Positions 28,201 through 37,080 of a DNA stretch of 64,000 bases are shown in pieces. Origin of the DNA: Bacteroides timonensis (GTDB taxonomy: Bacteria; Bacteroidota; Bacteroidia; Bacteroidales; Bacteroidaceae); assembly GCF_000513195.1 (NCBI RefSeq), contig NZ_CBVI010000001.1, forward strand, positions 310,001 through 374,000, read 5' to 3'. Made by a program: the position numbers and the translations under genes. The notes below the pieces were generated by a model. The model did no database searches and had not been told where the DNA came from. It saw only the letters and a program-made list of their open reading frames with translations. The stretch's first letter is position 1. Every line of letters begins with the position of its first letter.

Positions 28201-29639
28201 TCGTCAATCAGATTCTGGACTTCCGCAAGATACAGAACAAGAAGATGAAGATGAGGGTGCAACAGATTGACCTGATCCCTTTCATCCGCCACATTATGGA
28301 AAGCTTCAACAGCCTTGCCGATGAACACCAGATTGATTTCAGTATGGATACGGAAGTCGCCAGCCTCAAGATATGGGCGGACTCTGACAAGTTGGAAAAG
28401 ATATTGTTCAACCTGTTATCGAACGCTTTCAAATATACTCCCCAAGGGAAACAGATCAAAGTGATGGTGCAGGAAGAAGAAAAGGATGTGATTCTTGCCG
28501 TGGAAGACCAGGGAATAGGAATTGCGGAGAATAAGCAAAAGTCCCTCTTCGTCCGCTTCGAGAATTTAGTGGATAAGAACCTCTTCAACCAGGCCAGCAC
28601 CGGTATCGGCCTTTCACTGGTGAAAGAGCTGATAGATATGCACCACGGCACCATCAGCATCCGGAGCAAACCGGGAGAAGGGAGTTGCTTCAGCGTCAGA
28701 TTGCAGAAAGGAAAAGAACACTTCGATGAAACCGTTGAGTTCATCCTGTCCGACTACGTAGTAAGTGATGCCTCACCAGTACGCACTGGCAATCAGTTCT
28801 CTCCGCTCACCGGAAACGAAGAGGAGAACCTGAACAGTGAAAAAGAAACCATCCTTATAGTGGAAGATAACCAGGAATTACGCTTCTTCATAAGAACCAT
28901 CTTTGCCCAGTACTTCAATGTTATAGAAGCGGAAAATGGTAATACCGGACTGGAAAAGAGTAAGTTGTATATGCCGGATATCATCATCAGCGACGTTATG
29001 ATGCCCGAAAAGGATGGTATAGAAATGGTGCGCGAACTGCGGGAAGAGATGACCACAAGCCATATTCCCATCGTTATGCTGACGGCCAAGTCGACCATCG
29101 AAAGCAAGATAGAAGGCATGAAGCTGGGAGCGGACGATTACATCACAAAGCCCTTCAGCGCTGCCTACCTGAAAGCACGTATTTTCAATCTGCTTGAACA
29201 GCGCAAGAAGTTACAGGCATTGTATTGCGCCAGTCTGTTGCCCGCATCCACCGAACAACCCCTGGCAGGGAAAAAGGAAACCACCCCTCCGGCCCTTTCG
29301 CCCAACGACCAGAAGTTTATGGATAAAGTGATGGAAACCATAGAGAAGCATCTGGATAACGGTGACCTTACAGTGGAAGACATTGCCGGCGAAGTAAACA
29401 TGAGCCGCTCCGTATTCTTCAAGAAACTGAAGACACTGACCGGTTTATCTCCCGTTGAGTTCCTGAGAGAAATACGCATGAAGCGGGCAGCTCAACTCAT
29501 AGAGACAGAAGAGTATAATATGGCTCAGATAGCCTATATGGTGGGACTGAATGACTCGCATTACTTCAGCAAGTGCTTCAAGCAGCAATATGGAATGACA
29601 CCGACTGAATACAAGGAAAGCCGAAAGCAAAACAATTAA
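25218..29639 (+). CDS. Hybrid two-component system regulator 2 (HTCS)
   Basis: 1473 residues in the same order as HTCS 1: signal peptide (ends CFGQ), two Reg_prop propellers (~20-750), Y_Y_Y domain (~765-830), transmembrane helix (~850-875), HisKA with His952 in NISHELRTP, HATPase_c, receiver with Asp1259 in IIISDVMMP, and AraC HTH. The segment from Y_Y_Y to HATPase_c is nearly identical to HTCS 1 (for example SFWETPWAYSLYVLF against SFWETPFAYFLYVLF), while the propellers differ more, as expected for duplicated regulators that sense different oligosaccharides. Co-transcribed with esterase 1. Likely controls the susCD2/pectin esterase cluster (inference from position). Confidence 0.93.
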   Translation: MRRIGIFLILCVIATDFCFGQLPHTFTQYTSEDGLSQNTIMSILQDDKGVMWFATWDGLYKFDGYTFNNYKAHPGDSIGLSNNRLDNIKEDRYGYIWVQSYNHQVYRFNPRLERFQAIPYDNYLSLDMHVLPCGDVWIITVQNELLHISTHPETHEMKVTDFFKSHQISYSEPIKSIFQDSRENQWILTENGLYRLTRNGNEEKLSSYFVAPPEKDKQPFYDALENNHAIYFTSKQGCVYEYNPDNGQFVRQEFPTGSSIKTIRQLKKDKLFIGTASDGFFVYEQSSGNHRHYNTRNYPSLKDNQIKAAYIDTNGEVWIRLSTKGVTHFNPENDQFDHFILQDKYGKDIVDSRPEMYIYEDVNGSLWVHPSGGGLAWYDRKNNRIRPFYNPTLQSGWSADNKVTNVFTDKQGNLWLGSYGNGLEKISFNTNHFHLLTAAPDDTEFPGSNVRAVYQDRNGYIWTGNKDKIIRVYDSQWRYVGNLTSAGTISPYSTDKLGIGYSIIQDHEGTIWIGTKGNGLFAARPQGKPLTYHLVQYSADANDVYSLSGNEIYSLHEDRQQRIWIATFEGGINYLERGTDKEAVRFINYRNRLKNYPISQCYRTRFITSDTKGNIWIGSATGLLMCKGNFKEPEEIEFQRYCRISGNANSLSNNDVHNIYFTRKGEMYVATFGGGLNKLLSLEGTEARFQAYTMRDGLPSDVLLSIEEDPHGNLWCATEKELCKFIPSTDKIINYPSRAFPLRISFNEGAALRTESDYLLFNTVKGVLYFFPDSIHTSTYVPPIIFTRLQQAEKTVTPEEGGILTTHIDDTHLLTLPHDKNGFSIQFAALDMKYPGNISYSYKLEGFENNWNNIGNQRTATYTNLPKGHYTLKVRSTNSDGIWVENTRTLDINILPSFWETPWAYSLYVLFILLVIFTATYILFTIFRLKHKVSVEQEISDIKLRFFTNISHELRTPLTLIAGPVEQVLQHGKLNDEEREQLVLVERNTNRMLRLVNQILDFRKIQNKKMKMRVQQIDLIPFIRHIMESFNSLADEHQIDFSMDTEVASLKIWADSDKLEKILFNLLSNAFKYTPQGKQIKVMVQEEEKDVILAVEDQGIGIAENKQKSLFVRFENLVDKNLFNQASTGIGLSLVKELIDMHHGTISIRSKPGEGSCFSVRLQKGKEHFDETVEFILSDYVVSDASPVRTGNQFSPLTGNEEENLNSEKETILIVEDNQELRFFIRTIFAQYFNVIEAENGNTGLEKSKLYMPDIIISDVMMPEKDGIEMVRELREEMTTSHIPIVMLTAKSTIESKIEGMKLGADDYITKPFSAAYLKARIFNLLEQRKKLQALYCASLLPASTEQPLAGKKETTPPALSPNDQKFMDKVMETIEKHLDNGDLTVEDIAGEVNMSRSVFFKKLKTLTGLSPVEFLREIRMKRAAQLIETEEYNMAQIAYMVGLNDSHYFSKCFKQQYGMTPTEYKESRKQNN

Positions 29640-29700
29640 GGTTTTCTTCCGGCTTTCCTCCATTAAGTCGAGGTTATTCCATCTTCTGAAGATTTCATTA

Positions 29701-29741
29701 CCGGCAGGCTGATTGTTAATAATTCTGCCTGCCTATTTTTC
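29701..29741 (+). terminator. Terminator after HTCS 2
   Basis: GGCAGGC (29703-29709) pairs with GCCTGCC (29727-29733), followed by TATTTTT. A second stem formed by GGAAAGCCG (29615-29623) and CGGCTTTCC (29650-29658) spans the stop codon but lacks a T tract. Confidence 0.65.
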
Positions 29742-29831
29742 TCTATTTCTCTTCTTTATCTCTATCTTCTGATTTTGAAAACCGAATAGGATAAATTTAG
29801 CCGACCCCCGCTACAGTGTATTGTAGAGGGG

Positions 29832-29969
29832 GTAGCACCTCCCATTTTAGGGGGGTGTTAACTCCTAAGCTTAGGAGTGCGATGTTCCTAAGCTTAGGAG
29901 TGCGATGCTCCCAAGCTTAGGAATGTGATGCTCCCAAGCTTAGGAGTTAACGCCTATTTAACCTGGGAA
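29832..29969. repeat. Intergenic island: six 23-bp units with AAGCTT-centred 16-bp palindromes
   Basis: Four central units each contain CTCCTAAGCTTAGGAG or a one- or two-base variant, with the AAGCTT sites exactly 23 bp apart (29867, 29890, 29913, 29936). The spacers are TGCGATG-like. A diverged unit stands on each side. Just before it, CCCCCGCTACA and TGTAGAGGGGG form a hairpin (about 29805-29832). The island fills the gap between the convergent HTCS 2 and esterase 2 genes; 29970-30049 shows nothing else. Confidence 0.8.
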
Positions 29970-30049
29970 TTTTTATCTGTAAAGAGGTAATGTTTAAGCG
30001 TAGATATACTTAAATGTTTTTTACCACCAAAGGTATATGAATAAGGTCA

Positions 30050-31201
30050 TCAGTGGGCTAGGTTCTTTTCCAAAAAGGAGAGAATGGCATCTTGTACCTT
30101 TATTCCGCAATCATGAGGCATATCCCACAGTTCCGTAACCAATTTGTCGCCTGCGGAACGGCTTTCCCATACTTTTCGCATTTCTGCAAAGGCGGCATTC
30201 ACTCCTACTGGAGGAAAGAGCTTGTCATGTTCCCCGTTCAGGAAAAACATCGGTTTGGGACAGGCAATGGATGCGATATGCGGATAATCCAGATAACGGC
30301 GGATACCCGGCAGCATATTGGCAAAACCTCCCCTTTCTTTTCCATACTCCCATGAGAGCTGGCAGTCCGTAGTCACCATCCAGCAGACGGCAACTCCGGC
30401 TTTCACCTTATCAGAGAGTGCCGAAAGCATCCAGGCACGGTAAGCTCCCATCGAAAAGCCCATGCAACCGATACGTTTGGAGTCGACTTCGGGCAACGTA
30501 GCCAGAAAGTCGGTGGTATACATGTCTTCGTAGTTCATGAAAGCACTCCAACTGCGTCCCAGCATCATGAAGTTGCCTGCCACAGCCATGTGTTTGTCAC
30601 CATCGACGCCTTCTTTCCGTCCGCGTTCTCCCCAGAATATAGCATCAATAGAAATAACTACATATCCATGTGCAGCCAGATAATCGCCTACATATTGCCC
30701 ACCGTAGCATTGTTTAGCCCAGGCATCAGCATCAGCCAGGACTTCGGGAGATACTCCGAAGGGACGGATCATTTTCTCCTTACCAATCGTATAATGACCT
30801 CCATGGTCATGCAAAAGTACTACTGCCGGGAAGGGACCTTCACCATCGGGCACCAGCATATAGGCGTTCACACGGGAATAGCCGGTCAGATTGAAACGTA
30901 ACTTCCGGGCTTTATACCCATTCCGCTGCTCTTCGGCTATGATCTCAGTCCGGTAGTCGGTAGTGCGAGGCGGAGGGGCAAGCATGGCATCCAGCACGGC
31001 ATTGCGTGCCTGTTTGCGCCACTTCTTAAAATTCTTAACCGGACTATTTCCCCAAGCCATGGGGTAAGTCAACTCTGCTTTCAGCTGATCCAGGAAAACA
31101 GGCATCTCTCTTTCCAGTTCGTAACCGGACAAATGCTGAGATAGGGCGGCTACCGAAGTAGCCAACCCTAATATCATGCAAAGAATACATCTTCTTACCA
31201 T
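30050..31201 (-). CDS. Exported alpha/beta-hydrolase esterase 2 (Abhydrolase_7 / dienelactone-hydrolase-like)
   Basis: 383 residues; signal peptide ends AALSQ. Triad candidates are Ser250 in GFSMGAY, the Asp of GEHDKLFP (~residue 326) and the His of DMPHDCG (~365). Paralogue of esterase 1 at 24039-25193. Here it lies downstream of SusD 2 on the same strand, separated by a heptamer palindrome, so it is likely the third gene of the SusC2-SusD2 operon. Deacylation (methyl or acetyl) of imported pectin oligosaccharides is inferred; CE19-type activity is one option. Confidence 0.76.
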   Translation of the reverse strand: MVRRCILCMILGLATSVAALSQHLSGYELEREMPVFLDQLKAELTYPMAWGNSPVKNFKKWRKQARNAVLDAMLAPPPRTTDYRTEIIAEEQRNGYKARKLRFNLTGYSRVNAYMLVPDGEGPFPAVVLLHDHGGHYTIGKEKMIRPFGVSPEVLADADAWAKQCYGGQYVGDYLAAHGYVVISIDAIFWGERGRKEGVDGDKHMAVAGNFMMLGRSWSAFMNYEDMYTTDFLATLPEVDSKRIGCMGFSMGAYRAWMLSALSDKVKAGVAVCWMVTTDCQLSWEYGKERGGFANMLPGIRRYLDYPHIASIACPKPMFFLNGEHDKLFPPVGVNAAFAEMRKVWESRSAGDKLVTELWDMPHDCGIKVQDAILSFLEKNLAH

Positions 31202-31224
31202 ATTACTTTCAATTAATTGAAAGA

Positions 31225-31310
31225 GTTACGAGCTACGAGCTACAAGCTACGAGTACCTTTCGGAATACTGCGCAGCCACTTGTAGCTCGTAGCTTGTAGC
31301 CCGTAGCTAC
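31225..31310. repeat. Heptamer palindrome with GCGCAGCC core (element A)
   Basis: Left arm 31225-31256: GTTACGA, GCTACGA, GCTACAA, GCTACGA, GTAC. Core 31257-31279 ending TGCGCAGCCAC. Right arm 31280-31310 is the inverted counterpart (TTGTAGC, TCGTAGC, TTGTAGC, CCGTAGC). It fills the spacer between SusD 2 and esterase 2 in one operon. An 18-bp palindrome CTTTCAATTAATTGAAAG (31206-31223) directly abuts it. Confidence 0.88.
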
Positions 31311-31312
31311 TA

Positions 31313-33442
31313 CTACTGCTGCTTAAAACCATAACCATTCGTAATTCCCGAATTCAGCAATACCTGATAGATATTCGGCAATAAATGGATGGGCGGATTC
31401 TTTGCCGCATAATCGGCATCCGTATAACCGGCGAAGAGTTTCTTCGCATAAGAATCCTCATATTTCAACATATCGATAGCCCAGGGAGTCTGTACATATC
31501 CATCAGCTTCCAAAGCCAACGCTTCGGCAGAACCCGGTTCGATATACTTAAACAAACCTTTGATTGCAACGTTCGTCATCGTCACGCCTGCATAAGCTGG
31601 AACCAGACTTCCCCAATCATCATGCTGTCCGCGCCATCCCGGAAACAATACCGGATCATCTTGCTTGTCAGCCGGAGTTTGTGATGTCAGTCTATATCCA
31701 TACTTGGATTTAGCATCGACCATCTTCGTCCAGATATAGGCAGGTATCTGATTGCCATTCTTAAACGTGTAGTAACCATCCTGACGTATGCCCTCAATGA
31801 TAGCAGACATCACCTTTCTGTTTTCAACGGCAACCTCCGGAAGAATACCAGTGCGGATGATGTCAAAACGACGCACACCTTCGCCACTGAATTCCAGGGC
31901 ACGTTCTTTAAGCACCGCATTATACACAGAGCCGCAGTCCGAGATATACTTTTCGAAGTTCGGGTCGTTGTTACCGGGGAATGCCCGGTTGTGAACAATG
32001 GCAAGGTACGTCTTGGCACTGCCTTCATCGCCCAATGCCGCACACACTTCAGCCAACATCAGATAAGCATCGGAGATACGCATATAGGAGAAGTTGATGC
32101 CGGAATTACCGTATGTTTTTGTATCAGGAGCAGTCATCCGGTTCCAGTCCCACTTATTGGTACCCGGGCCACATCCTTTACCCCATGCACTGCGGTCGAA
32201 TGACTGCATCAGCTCCTGACCACCACCTGTGCTGCCCGTTACGGCCACAGAAGCGTCACGACGCAGGTCGTTATTATCGAACCAACCGTAGTAGAAATGT
32301 GCCTGGATACGATCCTGTCCACATGCCACGCAAGGCGCCTGTCCGTCACCACCCGATGAGGGGCGACCGATATAAGCCGGACGGGAAGACCCGCCATTGT
32401 ATTCGTGAGGGAGTTCGTAGATAGATTCATCAGCCAATGTTATATTATCGGCAGCATGCATTTGCTGGAACATATACTGGTAAGGATTATTATACTCCTG
32501 TCCGTTCTTACCTGTAGAACGGGGGTCCGTTGTGCGCAATACCACCGAACCGGGATTCATATAGATCGCCTGAAGATATTCTTTGGCTATGGCATACAAA
32601 TCCTTCCAATCGCTGCGGCGTCCGTAAACGGCACCGTTCTTTTCCACACTCCAATCGTCGAAGGTAAGCACCTTTCCGTTACCATCCACATAGAAGTCTG
32701 CACCCAGGTCGGTACGGCGGGTTGCATAACCACCATTATACATACAAAGACGTCCTATAAGTCCCTGAACATACGTACGATTCATGACATCCGCCCGCGT
32801 ACTACCTTCACCCGGACGATACATATGAGGCTCTACCTCCCTGAGTTTCCGGATATGATAGTCATAAATGGCATAACGGGAAGTCAATCCTTTTGCCTGT
32901 TCACCGGCATTCAGTGCATGGGGCACATCGCCATACCAGCGACACAACTCCCAGTAGCACGTAGCACGCAGAGCCACAGCCTGCCCATAGATATCCGAAA
33001 GGTTATTAGGTTCTCCGGTCATGATCGACTGGAAGTTATCAAGCGCCTCAAAACTGGATATCAGGGAATTGGCCACGGATATCGTTTCGTAAAGCTTGGT
33101 AAACACTTCCGTTCCTTCACCGGAGTTAATGTTATAGTTGCCCGTACCACCCGGATAATACCATTTTTCACAGATTCCGGCGCTACCTTCATCGTAGATG
33201 TCCTGAGAGTCTTCAATGTCCGATCCCCAAACCGGATGCCAGAAGAATCCGACATTATGTACACTCCGGTTTGCACGGAGGGTTTCATAACCATAATACA
33301 ATGCACCACGTGCAGACTCTTCATTTGAGAAGACAAAATCACGGTCTACTACACTCGGAGAGGAAGTGTCGAGAAAGTCCTGGCAACCGGTCATCGCACA
33401 TGCGAAAGCTGCCGCGAGAGTTATATTCAATATCTTTTTCAT
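31313..33442 (-). CDS. SusD-family surface glycan-binding lipoprotein 2
   Basis: 709 residues, long for the family (often 500-600). Lipobox AFACAMTGCQDFLD gives the lipidated Cys near residue 20. SusD helices are seen (GQAVALRATCYWELCRWYGDVPHAL near residue 165) and the C-terminal signature ISDAYLMLAEVCAALGD, LKERALEFSGEGVRRFDIIRTG. It partners SusC 2, whose gene ends 31 bp upstream. The extra length lies mainly in the Gly/Ser-rich middle (about 330-420: YNGGSSRPAYIGRPSSGGDGQ), possibly a substrate-specific loop. Distinct in sequence from SusD 1. Confidence 0.9.
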   Translation of the reverse strand: MKKILNITLAAAFACAMTGCQDFLDTSSPSVVDRDFVFSNEESARGALYYGYETLRANRSVHNVGFFWHPVWGSDIEDSQDIYDEGSAGICEKWYYPGGTGNYNINSGEGTEVFTKLYETISVANSLISSFEALDNFQSIMTGEPNNLSDIYGQAVALRATCYWELCRWYGDVPHALNAGEQAKGLTSRYAIYDYHIRKLREVEPHMYRPGEGSTRADVMNRTYVQGLIGRLCMYNGGYATRRTDLGADFYVDGNGKVLTFDDWSVEKNGAVYGRRSDWKDLYAIAKEYLQAIYMNPGSVVLRTTDPRSTGKNGQEYNNPYQYMFQQMHAADNITLADESIYELPHEYNGGSSRPAYIGRPSSGGDGQAPCVACGQDRIQAHFYYGWFDNNDLRRDASVAVTGSTGGGQELMQSFDRSAWGKGCGPGTNKWDWNRMTAPDTKTYGNSGINFSYMRISDAYLMLAEVCAALGDEGSAKTYLAIVHNRAFPGNNDPNFEKYISDCGSVYNAVLKERALEFSGEGVRRFDIIRTGILPEVAVENRKVMSAIIEGIRQDGYYTFKNGNQIPAYIWTKMVDAKSKYGYRLTSQTPADKQDDPVLFPGWRGQHDDWGSLVPAYAGVTMTNVAIKGLFKYIEPGSAEALALEADGYVQTPWAIDMLKYEDSYAKKLFAGYTDADYAAKNPPIHLLPNIYQVLLNSGITNGYGFKQQ

Positions 33443-33473
33443 ATCTGTTTCTCTGTTATTTTACAATTACTAT

Positions 33474-36400
33474 TTAGAAAGTTATGTTAGCGCCGAAAGT
33501 GAATGTACGCGCACGCGGATAAGTTCCGAAGTCCATGTTGAGCGTCGGGAAAATTCTCAGGTTACTGTAGAATCCGCTTTGTCCTGTAGGGTTGGCATTC
33601 ACTTCAGGATCTATGCCCGAATAACCGGTAATGGTGAAGAGATTGGTTGCGGTGAGGTACAGGCGTATCTTATCTACATGCACTTTAGCCAACCAGTTCT
33701 TGGGCAAGGTATATCCGAGCGTCAGCGTCTGCAAACGGAGGTATGAACCATTCTCCAACCATTCTGATGAAGTAATGCCGCTCTGATGGTAGGGTAAATG
33801 ATATTTGGCATTCGCATTCAATGCTCTCAACTCATCGGGATTGGTAACGGCATACAAGTCACCCGCAGCATTCACATTATAAACCTTGAAAGCATCGGCC
33901 ACCCAGGATGCACGTTGCGCACCGATTCCGTCAAATTCCTGACCGGACGCATTGATCATAGCAGCCACGTTATATACCTTACCGCCTGCCGTCCAGTTGA
34001 AGTTAGTAGAAAGATCGAAGTTCTTATAGTTGAAATTCAGTTGGAAACTTCCCGTATGGCGAGGCATCACTTCGCCCAGGCAAGTAGCATCATCCAAGTC
34101 TACCGTACCGCTTTCATCCACATCACGGAATTTGGCGGCTCCGGGGAATGCAGTCTGTCCGGCAGGCAGATCGTAAGGGTGCATGTATGTAGCGGTCAAG
34201 GCTTTCGTAATATCGGGCACGCCTTCTTTCAGAACATACTGGCCGTTGGTGTAATTGAAATCATCCACGGTATAATATCCTTCGCTGATAAAGCCACGTA
34301 CCAGACCGATAGCTTTTCCTTCTACAAACATATAATCGTTGGTAGGAACCAGAGAGGAAGAACCCCAGTATGAAGAGTAGAGATACTGGTCGGCGTTAGG
34401 CAGTTCGTCCAGTTTATTGCGGTTGTAGTTATAGATGGCGCCTACGTTGAAACGGAAATCACCTTTGTTTATCACATCTACATTCACCGAAAGCTCAACA
34501 CCCCGATTGGAGGTTTTACCGAAGTTCTGGAACTGATAAGAGTATCCGGTAGTGTTATCCACAGGTACAGCCATCAACAAGTCTTTTGTAGTATTCCAGT
34601 ATACTTCCAGACTACCGTTAACACGGTTGTTCAGGAATCCGAAGTCAATACCGAAGTTGCGCGAAATAGTAGTTTCCCATTTCAGCTTAGAGTTAGCCAG
34701 CAAACCGTCCGGACGATAGAATGAACCGAGTTCACCGTTGATAGGGGTATGATTGCTGCCCGAACCAAGGCTCGACCAGGTTTCACGCCACAGATTGGAA
34801 CTAATATTGTCACTACCCGAAGTACCATAGGACAAACGAAGCTTCAGATTGGAAAGCCAATCTTTTGTGCCGTTCATGAAAGGTTCTTCCGAAAGGCGCC
34901 ATGCGAAAGCACCTGCGGGAAAGTATCCCCAACGATTATCCGGCGCAAACTTAGAAGAGCCATCGGCACGGAACGTACCGGTGAACAGATAACGGTCCAT
35001 GGAAGTATAGCTCAAACGTCCGAAAAAAGACACTGTACGGGCTGGCACACTATAAGAATTGGTGGCAGAGAAAGAGGTGGTTGCCGTATGGATCAATCCC
35101 ATCGTGGTGTCATAATCGAATGTAGAGGGATAACCGCGGCCCGTGATTTGCGACGACTCGGAATCCGACTTCAGGATTTCATTACCCAGCAAGGCCGAGA
35201 ATACGTTGTTCTTGCCGATATTGAAGTTATAATTCAAAGTGCTCACCGAACGCAATCCATCTCCCATGCCCCGGTTAAGGGTGGCACGTTTATCTCCGTT
35301 TGTATATCCGTTCTCATAATAAGTACTCTTCGAAGAATTGCGGGTAAGTGACAGTTCACTGCGAGCCACAAGCCCCTTGATTATCTCCCATGACAAAGCT
35401 GCCGATCCTCTCAATGAACGGGAATAGGATTTATTCGTGATATCATCGATCAGTTCTACCGGATTGTGCTTGTCATCGATATTAGCCACACCGAAACTGA
35501 AGCCTGATGCAACTTCCGAATAAGAGACGCCACCCAACGGATTGTCAATGGGACGATAGCGATAAGCTCCCGACACATTAGAACCTTTACCGTTCGTTAC
35601 ATTCTCACGTCCATTCAGATTTGACTCCGTATAACGGAAATCAACATCCAGGTCCAGTGTTTTGGCAAGCTTCTGCCGAATCTTGAAAGAAGCATTCAGA
35701 CGGTTGTAGTCTGAATTGATCTTGATTCCTTCATCGTTAACATAGCCGAGTGTAAATATCACTTTCGTTTTATCTGTACCGCCCGAAACATTCACACTGT
35801 GGTTATGAGACAGTGCGGTACGCAGTACATCATCCGTATAGTCATGGGCTTTCACATTGGCATAGTCGGCATAGTGGTTACCATACTTACTTCCCAGACC
35901 GAAGTATTTCTCAACAGCATCCTGGTTAGCGGTTCCTCTGGATGCGGCATAGCTCCAGTTATGAAGAATATATTCCTGAGCCGAAAGCGTTTCAAGCGTC
36001 TTCGATACATTTTTGACCTGTACATAACCATCATAGCTTACCTTAATCTGACCTTCCTTGGCGCTCTTAGTGGTAACCAGGATTACACCGTTTGCACCGC
36101 GTGCACCATAAATAGCCGTAGATGACGCATCTTTCAACACATCGATAGATTCTATTTCCGAAGCCGGTATATCGCCAATATTGCTTACCGGAAATCCATC
36201 GACTACATAGAGCGGATCATTGGACTGGGTTATGGACCCTCCTCCGCGGACACGTACCGAGATTGTAGCTCCCGGACGACCGTCCTGCGACACTACGTTC
36301 ACTCCCGGCAGACGTCCCTGCAATGCCTGTGCAACGTTGGATACAGGATTGGCAGCAACCTCATCTCCTTTTACCGAAGCTATGGCTCCCGTCAGGTCAC

Positions 36401-36815
36401 GACGTTTCACCGTACCGTAACCGATAACAACCACTTCATCCAGCATTTCCGTATCTTCAAGCAACTGAATATTGAAAAGACTCTTACCCGCAACCGCTAT
36501 ATCCTGATCTACATAGCCTATATAAGAGATGTGTAATATCCCATTAGCAGCCACAGTCATAGAAAAGTTACCGTCCATATCGGAAACGACACCGTTTGAA
36601 GTTCCCTTCTCTAGGATGGTAGCACCAATAATAGATTCACCGGCTGCGTCTCTGACCGAACCGGAAATCTTAATTGTCTTCTTGTCATTGAAAGCTTGCT
36701 GCACACCGGCTACTGAAATATGATCCACTGTCAAGGGAGCAGCCTGAGAAAAAGTTCCCAAATTGAGGTAGGATAAAACCCCGAGCATTAACACGACCTT
36801 TTTCCTGTAATTCAT
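33474..36815 (-). CDS. SusC/RagA-family TonB-dependent transporter 2
   Basis: 1113 residues. Signal peptide to about residue 25, then a ~25-residue linker before the CarboxypepD_reg-like domain (IKISGSVRDAAGESIIGATI). SusC box DEVVVIGYGTVKRRDLTGAI, plug (VRVRGGGSI, LYVVDGFPV, DASSTAIYGARGANGVILVTTK) and a barrel ending FTFGANITF follow. Outer-membrane importer working with SusD 2. The promoter is not clear: 36816-37005 has no good TAnnTTTG box on the minus strand, in keeping with activator-dependent transcription. The gene follows the terminator of the AXE1 esterase gene, so it is the first gene of its own operon. Confidence 0.93.
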   Translation of the reverse strand: MNYRKKVVLMLGVLSYLNLGTFSQAAPLTVDHISVAGVQQAFNDKKTIKISGSVRDAAGESIIGATILEKGTSNGVVSDMDGNFSMTVAANGILHISYIGYVDQDIAVAGKSLFNIQLLEDTEMLDEVVVIGYGTVKRRDLTGAIASVKGDEVAANPVSNVAQALQGRLPGVNVVSQDGRPGATISVRVRGGGSITQSNDPLYVVDGFPVSNIGDIPASEIESIDVLKDASSTAIYGARGANGVILVTTKSAKEGQIKVSYDGYVQVKNVSKTLETLSAQEYILHNWSYAASRGTANQDAVEKYFGLGSKYGNHYADYANVKAHDYTDDVLRTALSHNHSVNVSGGTDKTKVIFTLGYVNDEGIKINSDYNRLNASFKIRQKLAKTLDLDVDFRYTESNLNGRENVTNGKGSNVSGAYRYRPIDNPLGGVSYSEVASGFSFGVANIDDKHNPVELIDDITNKSYSRSLRGSAALSWEIIKGLVARSELSLTRNSSKSTYYENGYTNGDKRATLNRGMGDGLRSVSTLNYNFNIGKNNVFSALLGNEILKSDSESSQITGRGYPSTFDYDTTMGLIHTATTSFSATNSYSVPARTVSFFGRLSYTSMDRYLFTGTFRADGSSKFAPDNRWGYFPAGAFAWRLSEEPFMNGTKDWLSNLKLRLSYGTSGSDNISSNLWRETWSSLGSGSNHTPINGELGSFYRPDGLLANSKLKWETTISRNFGIDFGFLNNRVNGSLEVYWNTTKDLLMAVPVDNTTGYSYQFQNFGKTSNRGVELSVNVDVINKGDFRFNVGAIYNYNRNKLDELPNADQYLYSSYWGSSSLVPTNDYMFVEGKAIGLVRGFISEGYYTVDDFNYTNGQYVLKEGVPDITKALTATYMHPYDLPAGQTAFPGAAKFRDVDESGTVDLDDATCLGEVMPRHTGSFQLNFNYKNFDLSTNFNWTAGGKVYNVAAMINASGQEFDGIGAQRASWVADAFKVYNVNAAGDLYAVTNPDELRALNANAKYHLPYHQSGITSSEWLENGSYLRLQTLTLGYTLPKNWLAKVHVDKIRLYLTATNLFTITGYSGIDPEVNANPTGQSGFYSNLRIFPTLNMDFGTYPRARTFTFGANITF

Positions 36816-37005
36816 AAGTAAATGATTTATTGATTAAACAAATTCTGAGTTCACTACAAAGCATTCATGTCTGCCTTGCACTTGCAAAGTAGCGGATAAT
36901 CTATCTCTCTCAGGTGAAAAATATGCTTGAATCGGTGGAAAAATCGCTCTATACCACTCAAAACACAGCTGACAAAGGGAGAGGGGGATTTTCTCACGGT
37001 AAAGT

Positions 37006-37058
37006 CACAAAAAATCCCCCCGGATTAACTCTCTTCATTGAAGAGAAATCCGGGGGGA
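37006..37058 (-). terminator. Terminator after the AXE1-type esterase gene
   Basis: On the minus strand a perfect 12-bp stem (37058-37047 with 37025-37014), containing a second hairpin CTCTTC/GAAGAG in its loop, is followed by six T. A strong intrinsic terminator. Confidence 0.88.
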
Positions 37059-37080
37059 CGAGGAATAAGATAGATTTTAC

